Shown here piece by piece: positions 13,118-17,898 of a stretch of DNA of 17,898 nt. Positions within the stretch are counted from its first letter, which is position 1, and each line of letters opens with the position of its first letter. The stretch is from assembly GCA_023395435.1 (NCBI GenBank), contig JAEWZG010000093.1, positions 1 to 17,898 on the forward strand, read 5' to 3'. The DNA comes from Bacillota bacterium (GTDB taxonomy: Bacteria; Bacillota; Clostridia; Oscillospirales; Ruminococcaceae). Below the pieces are notes generated by a model. That model made no database searches. It saw only the letters and a list, made by a program, of their open reading frames with translations, and was not told the origin of the DNA. The translations under genes and the position numbers were made by a program.

Positions 13118-13636
13118 ATGACTGACTTTCCTGAATGTGTAAAAAGAGCAAGGAGCGGCGATAGTACTGCTTTTGCTGAGCTTTATTCTTATATATATAA
13201 GGAGCTTTATTATATTGCTCTTTGTAATTTAAAGAAAAGTGATGATGCAGCAGATGCTGTAAGTGATACTGTTCTTGATGCTTTTAAGGGTATATCAAAG
13301 CTTAGGGATATTGATGCTTTTAAGAGCTGGATGATAAAAATACTTATGACAAAAATAAGAAGAAAACAGGGCGAATATATAAGTCTGATAAATAACAGAG
13401 TACGGTTGCCTGATAATGATCAGCAGCTTGATAATGAAAACAAATATAATGAACTTGAGATAATTGAGCAGCTTGATTTTCTAAATGAAAACGAGAAGCT
13501 TTGCTTTTCTTTAAATGCAGTATGCGGATATAAAAGTGATGAAATTGCTGAAATAACAGGAATTAATTCCGCAACAGTGCGTTCCCATCTTTCAAGAGGA
13601 AGAGAAAAGCTCAGAAAGAAGTTCATTTCTGATTAG
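13118..13636 (+). CDS. ECF-type sigma-70 family RNA polymerase sigma factor
   Basis: A 172-residue two-domain sigma factor. Region 2 (about 7-75) includes AFAELYSYIYKELYYIAL and DDAADAVSDTVLDAFKGI for core binding and -10 recognition. Region 4 (about 115-168) has LNENEKLCFSLNAVCGYKSD and a helix-turn-helix ending TVRSHLSRGREKLRKK for the -35 element. Regions 1 and 3 are absent, as in ECF factors. I prefer the ATG at 13118 because GAGGTGA (13103-13109) is well spaced for it; a GTG at 13106 would add four residues. The next gene starts 12 bases after the stop and encodes a membrane protein that is a good candidate for its anti-sigma factor. The signal and regulon are unknown. Confidence 0.88.
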   Translation: MTDFPECVKRARSGDSTAFAELYSYIYKELYYIALCNLKKSDDAADAVSDTVLDAFKGISKLRDIDAFKSWMIKILMTKIRRKQGEYISLINNRVRLPDNDQQLDNENKYNELEIIEQLDFLNENEKLCFSLNAVCGYKSDEIAEITGINSATVRSHLSRGREKLRKKFISD

Positions 13637-13648
13637 AAAGGAGATGTA

Positions 13649-15685
13649 ATGATGGCAGAGAATAAAAATCTTGAAATGTTTGAGGATATTGAAATTCCTG
13701 AAAGGTTAAAACCAGATAATATAGCAAAAATGCTTGAAGACAGCAAAAATATAAAGCAAGACAAGGTTAAGCAAGAAGAGAGTTTAAAGAAAATTACTCC
13801 AAGTGTAAAACCAAAATCAAAGAAGATGAAGATATTTGCAACAATAGCAGCCGGAGCTGTTCTTATAGTAGGAATAACAGCAGCCTTTAAGCTCAACCAA
13901 AATGAGTTCCCTACTGTAAAAGGCAAGAACTTTGCTTTTAAAACTGAGCTTAAAAGCCAGCAGAATTACTCGGACATATACAATACAATAAAGCAGATTA
14001 ATGCTAATGCTAATAAGACTACATTCAGTTTTGGGGACTTTTTAAGTGGAATTTTAGGTGGTGGCAAGAAAAGTGAAGATCTTTCAAAGGGATCATCTTC
14101 ATCGGGCGGCTTGAACTCTTCAGAAGATTATTCTACCACACACCAACAGGTTGCAGGAGTTGATGAGGCAGACATAATAAAAACTGATGGGAATTATATA
14201 TATTATGTCAGCTTTAATAGATTTTATATAATTAAGTCTGATAACGGAAAGCTTTCGTTAGCTTCTGAAATAAAAAGAGATTATATACAGCCACTTGAAA
14301 TGTACCTTAAAGATAATAAGCTAATACTTATTTCGCAGGTATTAAAAAAGTCACCTGATAAAACCGATGATGAAGATACTTCATTAATTGAAGATACAGA
14401 GGAAAGCAAGTATCAGACTATTGTTGAAATCTATGATATTACCGATAAGACAAAACCAAAGGTAATTTCAACATATCAACAGAACGGTTTGCATGTTTCC
14501 TCAAGATTAATTGAAAACAATCTTTATATCTCCACAACATACTATAATTATAACAGCGGACCTATTGAGAATTCAAAGCAAATTGATAAATACATCCCAT
14601 CATATAGTATAAATGGTGAAAGCAAATACATTGAGGCTGATGACATATGCATTCCTCAAAATTGCACAAGCACAGAGTATTCAATCTTAGCAGGACTTGA
14701 TATAAGTTCACAGGATATGTTGGTTTCCATAAAAGCGGTTCTTGGCTATCAGGGAATAATTTATTGTTCAAAGGATAATTTTTATATAGCGGGTGTTAGC
14801 TGGAATGACAGCGAAACAAAAACATCCATAGCAAGGTTTTCTATTGATAAGGGTAAGGTTGAACATAATGGGTACGGCGAAGTAAACGGAGGAGTAAACG
14901 ATCAGTTCTCAATGGATGAATATGATAGTTATTTCAGAATTGCAACAACAAGCACTGACAGGAATGAAACCGCAAATAATGTGTATGTACTTGATAAGGA
15001 AATGAAAAAGATCGGAAAGATTGAAAATCTTGCAAAGAACGAATCAATTCAGTCGGCAAGATTTGAGAATGAAATGCTTTATCTTGTAACATTTGAGCGC
15101 ACAGATCCATTATTTAAAATTGATTTATCAAATCCGGAAAAACCAAAGGTTATTGATTCCCTTAAAATAAATGGATATTCCTCATATCTTATAAATTATG
15201 GTGACGGAAAGCTCCTTGGGTTTGGCGTTGATGCTGATAAGAATGGAACTCAAACTGGCTTAAAGCTTTCAATGTTTGCAAAAGATGATAAGGGGACTGT
15301 CAAGGAGATTGTTTCAAAACCTCTCGGGACAGATTTACAGGAGGCGTATTCTCAAGCACTTAATGACCATAAGGCTCTTTTAATTGACGAAAAGAAAAAT
15401 ATTATAGGTATTCCTGTAAGCTTCTATGATGGAATTGATTTCTGCAACAGATATTATCTTTTTAAATATACAGATGCAGATGGTTTTGTTGAAATCGGAC
15501 ACGTTGAGGCGCATAAATCAAACAGTTCATTTGATTTTATTAGAGGAATGTATATCGGTGATAAGATTTATTTGTTCTCATATGATGCAATAATCAGTGT
15601 AGGAATAAATGATGCAAAGATTATATCTTCGGTACAGCTTTTAACTCCGGCAGATACAACGACAACGACACATAATTCTAACTAA
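13649..15685 (+). CDS. Membrane-anchored beta-propeller protein, putative anti-sigma factor
   Basis: A 678-residue protein with a cytosolic N-terminus (1-60, containing IEIPERLKPDNIAKMLE at 14-30), one membrane helix (about 62-80), a Ser/Gly-rich linker (about 135-158) and a large extracellular domain. QVAGVDEADIIKTDGNYIYY begins at about 168 and is the hallmark of the C-terminal beta-propeller family (Beta_propel, PF09826), which fills the rest of the protein. The short Pro-Glu-Leu-type N-terminal segment resembles those of clostridial anti-sigma proteins. Translationally close coupling to the ECF sigma gene (12 bases, AAGGAG ribosome binding site) suggests that it holds the sigma factor at the membrane and senses an external signal through the propeller; this is inference. 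No protease-cleavage or sugar-binding motif is evident. The gene ends at a strong terminator. Confidence 0.8.
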   Translation: MMAENKNLEMFEDIEIPERLKPDNIAKMLEDSKNIKQDKVKQEESLKKITPSVKPKSKKMKIFATIAAGAVLIVGITAAFKLNQNEFPTVKGKNFAFKTELKSQQNYSDIYNTIKQINANANKTTFSFGDFLSGILGGGKKSEDLSKGSSSSGGLNSSEDYSTTHQQVAGVDEADIIKTDGNYIYYVSFNRFYIIKSDNGKLSLASEIKRDYIQPLEMYLKDNKLILISQVLKKSPDKTDDEDTSLIEDTEESKYQTIVEIYDITDKTKPKVISTYQQNGLHVSSRLIENNLYISTTYYNYNSGPIENSKQIDKYIPSYSINGESKYIEADDICIPQNCTSTEYSILAGLDISSQDMLVSIKAVLGYQGIIYCSKDNFYIAGVSWNDSETKTSIARFSIDKGKVEHNGYGEVNGGVNDQFSMDEYDSYFRIATTSTDRNETANNVYVLDKEMKKIGKIENLAKNESIQSARFENEMLYLVTFERTDPLFKIDLSNPEKPKVIDSLKINGYSSYLINYGDGKLLGFGVDADKNGTQTGLKLSMFAKDDKGTVKEIVSKPLGTDLQEAYSQALNDHKALLIDEKKNIIGIPVSFYDGIDFCNRYYLFKYTDADGFVEIGHVEAHKSNSSFDFIRGMYIGDKIYLFSYDAIISVGINDAKIISSVQLLTPADTTTTTHNSN

Positions 15686-15688
15686 TAA

Positions 15689-15717
15689 AAACCCCCTTCT
15701 TTTATAGAAGGGGGTTT
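15689..15717. terminator. Terminator between convergent genes
   Basis: AAACCCCCTTCT pairs perfectly with AGAAGGGGGTTT around TTTAT, just after the beta-propeller gene's stop. The T tail on the + strand is short (TTTATG); on the - strand TTTTTA follows, so it can also serve the zinc-ribbon gene at 15739. Confidence 0.85.
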
Positions 15718-15738
15718 ATGTATTTCATGAATTATATG

Positions 15739-16743
15739 TTATTCGAACACATACCATTCTCCGTCAATCTTAAAACATCTTATAGATGTTGTTGTGCTTG
15801 ATGACTGACCATTGTTCGAAACGATAACTTTGAATGAAACTCTATAAGCTTCTTCGACCTTTTCGCTTCCACCATACTGTTTGCAATATGATTCTGCAAG
15901 TGAAGTGCTGTATGTTGTTTCTGAAACAGTTTCACAGTTTATCTTAAAGCCCTCACCAGCTGATGAAACATATTTTTTATAGATATTGTCGATAAATGTC
16001 TTTTTCTGTTCGGCTGTAGAAAGCTTCTTATCATAGTATGCTTTAACACATTCAGGATAAGCATTAATAAATTCGTCGTAGCTGTTTACCTGAACACCAT
16101 ACATCATCTGTGCAATAGGAAGCTGATAGCCTCTATTGAATTTTGATGCTGTGAATATTCCATGTTCGTCAAGATCATTTTCATTTGTTGAAGGCTTAAC
16201 AACTTCTGAAGACTCTTCGCTGCTTTCCTCTTCGCTGCTATCCTCTATACTGCTTTCTTCTTCACTGCTGCCTTCATCACTTGAAGAAACAACACTACTG
16301 CTCTTCTTGCTCGATGAATCGTCATCATCCTCATCCTTATCTCTTGTCATAAACCAGATGCCAGCGATAGCACCTCCGATTACGATTACTGCAATAAGAA
16401 TAAGCGCAACAATCATACCGTTTTTAGATTTTTTAGGAGCAGGCATCGGATTCTGCTGGAATTGTTGTGGCTGCTGGAACTGCTGTGGTTGCTGATATGC
16501 AGGCTGTTGGAATTGTTGAGGCTTCTGTTGTGCAAAACTGAAACCACATGCAACACAGAATTTTGTGCCAGGCGCATTTGTTGCACCACATTTTGGGCAG
16601 ACATTTGGTTGTGGTTGTGCTGTTGGCATAGTAGCTGTCTGTACTGGCTGAGCAGGGGCTGACGGAACGCTCTGACCACAAACAGAACAAAACTTCTGAT
16701 TGTCATCTAAAGTGTTACCACAAGAAGGGCAAATTTTACTCAT
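15739..16743 (-). CDS. Double zinc-ribbon membrane protein with extracellular domain
   Basis: A 334-residue protein with two N-terminal zinc ribbons (Cys5, Cys8, Cys19, Cys22 and Cys49, Cys52, Cys63, Cys66), a Gln/Pro linker with QQPQQF-type repeats (72-98), one membrane helix (about 109-131), an acidic Ser/Glu/Asp stretch (135-187) and an extracellular domain (about 195-334) ending SIRCFKIDGEWYVFE. Both ribbons keep all four cysteines. Zinc ribbons should be cytosolic because Lys-Lys-Ser-Lys precedes the helix. The C-terminal end resembles NTF2-like (DUF4878-type) domains. AGGAGAGAG lies before the ATG. A paralogue lies just upstream (16949-17515). Function is unknown; ribbon-helix-sensor layout is common in uncharacterised clostridial membrane proteins. 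Confidence 0.8.
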   Translation of the reverse strand: MSKICPSCGNTLDDNQKFCSVCGQSVPSAPAQPVQTATMPTAQPQPNVCPKCGATNAPGTKFCVACGFSFAQQKPQQFQQPAYQQPQQFQQPQQFQQNPMPAPKKSKNGMIVALILIAVIVIGGAIAGIWFMTRDKDEDDDDSSSKKSSSVVSSSDEGSSEEESSIEDSSEEESSEESSEVVKPSTNENDLDEHGIFTASKFNRGYQLPIAQMMYGVQVNSYDEFINAYPECVKAYYDKKLSTAEQKKTFIDNIYKKYVSSAGEGFKINCETVSETTYSTSLAESYCKQYGGSEKVEEAYRVSFKVIVSNNGQSSSTTTSIRCFKIDGEWYVFE

Positions 16744-16909
16744 GATTCTCTCTCCTATTTACATTTTGTTTATATTAACATTGCATAGCTCTTGAATATT
16801 AATTATTTTCTGATTTATAATATCCATTCTTTATTTGTGTTATGTTTGTTGTATATTAGTTAAATGATTATTAAATGATAACAGAAAATTATTAGTAGGA
16901 AGTTTCTAA

Positions 16910-16941
16910 AAAATAACCTGTCTTTATCGACAGGTTATTTT
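16910..16941 (-). terminator. Terminator of the single zinc-ribbon gene
   Basis: AAAATAACCTGTC pairs perfectly with GACAGGTTATTTT around a six-base loop. It lies 8 bases beyond the stop of the - strand gene at 16949 and ends in TTATTTTT, so the two zinc-ribbon genes are probably separate transcription units. Confidence 0.85.
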
Positions 16942-16948
16942 ATGTAGT

Positions 16949-17515
16949 TTATTTGTCGACTTTGCTAGAAAGGATATACCATTTTCCATCGATTTTTCCA
17001 ACTGTAAAAATCATATCCTGATCATCTTTGTCTTTGCTACCTTTTATTGTTACATTACATTCAATTTCATAAGCAGACTTGATATTAACAGTCTTACCCT
17101 TTGAACTCTTTAATCCTTTTTCCAAGTCTTTAACGTCGTCTTTGTCAAGCTTTTCTTTATCTTGGAACTTAACTTTGTATTTAATGTTTTTTCCGTATTC
17201 GGTGATTTCCGAGGTATAGTAGCAGTTTGTCTGTGTTTGTAGTCCTTTGTAATATTCTTTAATACATTTCTTGTATCCGCCACCCAAAATGTTAGCAAAT
17301 AAAATGATAAGAAGAATAACGCCAACAGCAATTGCAGCGATTGCAATTAATGTGTTTTTGCCTAGCTTGGCTGTGTTAGCTGGAGCAGTAGTAGCTTGTA
17401 CTGGTGATGGAGCAGTTGCAACTGGTGCTGGAGCATTTGCTGGAGTCCCACAATTTGGGCAGAAAGCAGTATCGTCTGGAATTGAAGAACCGCATGATGG
17501 ACAGAATTTACTCAT
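16949..17515 (-). CDS. Single zinc-ribbon membrane protein with extracellular domain
   Basis: A 188-residue protein: one zinc ribbon (Cys5, Cys8, Cys19, Cys22), an Ala/Pro/Thr-rich linker (25-50), one membrane helix (about 55-77) and a Lys-rich extracellular domain ending FTVGKIDGKWYILSSKVDK. It shares layout and the end pattern (a beta strand, then IDGxWY) with the double-ribbon protein next door and is probably its paralogue. The start at 17515 is chosen because GGAGG lies 8 bases upstream; an ATG 15 bases further up overlaps that site. It has a very good promoter (17548-17576). Function is unknown; the C-terminal domain is NTF2-like by inference only. Confidence 0.8.
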   Translation of the reverse strand: MSKFCPSCGSSIPDDTAFCPNCGTPANAPAPVATAPSPVQATTAPANTAKLGKNTLIAIAAIAVGVILLIILFANILGGGYKKCIKEYYKGLQTQTNCYYTSEITEYGKNIKYKVKFQDKEKLDKDDVKDLEKGLKSSKGKTVNIKSAYEIECNVTIKGSKDKDDQDMIFTVGKIDGKWYILSSKVDK

Positions 17516-17829
17516 AATAATAGCCTCCATATTTTTTATATACTATTATAATAATATCGACATTGCATTTTGTCAATATTTTTATCTTATTTTTGATAAT
17601 TTTGTTTTTTCAAACAAAATATAACAATTTTAATTATAATTTAATAGTTTATTATGACAACAAAACGTTTATAAAACTATTATTTATATCTGTCGAATAT
17701 TAAATATTATAAGAAAAATCACTTTTTTTATAAAAACTCTTTTTTTATGTATAGAAATATATTATAATTAGATATAAGTAAATAAATGCTAGGAGCATTA
17801 AGAATATTAAAAGTGAGGGATTATAAATT
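17516..17829. other. AT-rich gap between divergent zinc-ribbon and zapA genes
   Basis: It holds the zinc-ribbon gene's promoter (17548-17576), a 9-base AT-only-like inverted repeat (ATTTTGTTT and AAACAAAAT, 17599-17620), a TGTCGAA (17691-17697, same as a Spo0A box core) and a TATAAT (17763-17768) that could be the zapA -10 although no good -35 precedes it. I see no gene. Confidence 0.5.
17548..17576 (-). promoter_or_regulatory. Promoter of the single zinc-ribbon gene
   Basis: On the - strand a perfect TTGACA (-35) is followed after 17 bases by TATTAT (-10); a TATAAT overlaps at 20 bases spacing. The same TATTATAAT arrangement occurs in the mutarotase promoter. Confidence 0.75.
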
Positions 17830-17898
17830 ATGAACAAAGTTAAGGTAAAGATTTATAACAGAGAGTATACTCTCCAGACTGAAGAAACCGCCGAGTAT
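17830..17898 (+). CDS. zapA: Cell division protein ZapA (N-terminus, partial)
   Basis: The first 23 codons of a gene that runs off the right edge. The sequence MNKVKVKIYNREYTLQTEE matches the N-terminal beta-hairpin of ZapA, whose members begin with alternating basic and hydrophobic residues, then IxGxxYxLxxxE. ZapA binds and bundles FtsZ filaments at the division ring. A GTGAGGGA site lies upstream at a slightly long distance. Only this short part is visible, so the call rests on one motif. Confidence 0.65.
   Translation, partial: MNKVKVKIYNREYTLQTEETAEY

Noticed and set aside
17663..17670. Second LacI-type operator core AAACGTTT near zapA
   Set aside because: The eight-base core is not extended by a symmetric surround, unlike the site at 5045-5062.

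Overview
The window looks like chromosomal DNA from a low-GC, probably endospore-forming member of the Bacillota, most likely the class Clostridia and near Ruminococcus/Oscillospiraceae. This rests on the AT-rich intergenic DNA, strong AGGAGG-type ribosome binding sites, intrinsic terminators at almost every operon end, a yaaL-bofA pair, and a cellobiose phosphorylase of the ruminococcal/clostridial type. The taxonomic call is inference; no rRNA or other marker was available for a precise placement.

Left part (1-5100): the last codons of an unidentified + strand gene end at a terminator. Next come a Nudix hydrolase and a 60-residue Cys-rich protein on the - strand, then yaaL (DUF2508) and bofA on the + strand. 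A sugar operon on the - strand follows: an aldose-1-epimerase-like mutarotase (TTG start) 31 bases upstream of a GH94 cellobiose phosphorylase. A sigma-A-type promoter and a palindrome resembling a LacI-family operator sit just ahead of it, suggesting sugar-responsive control of intracellular cellobiose phosphorolysis.

Middle (5100-10175): a DUF378 membrane protein, a long imperfect hairpin of about 110 bases followed by a terminator, methionyl-tRNA synthetase (metG), a TatD-family DNase, and a GtrB/DPM1-like membrane glycosyltransferase on the - strand. Four copies of a GC-richer dispersed repeat lie around tatD and the glycosyltransferase gene: one + copy before tatD and three inverted copies in the gene-free 9648-10174 stretch, which also holds two strong hairpins.

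Right part (10175-17898): serC and serA (serine biosynthesis) run on the - strand from a near-consensus promoter, with a 19-base palindrome between them. The 613-base gap upstream of serC holds eight copies of a TTTTYAACA-like motif on both strands, a 13-base inverted repeat and a second near-consensus promoter. That promoter drives an ECF-type sigma factor and a membrane-anchored beta-propeller protein whose layout fits an anti-sigma factor or sensor. Convergent to them are two related membrane proteins with N-terminal zinc ribbons, a transmembrane segment and a similar extracellular C-terminal domain. The window ends in the first 23 codons of a gene that looks like zapA.

Most genes are ordinary housekeeping genes. 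The parts that deserve a second look are the sigma/beta-propeller locus with its upstream motif array, the paired zinc-ribbon proteins, the DUF378-metG hairpin, and the dispersed repeats.
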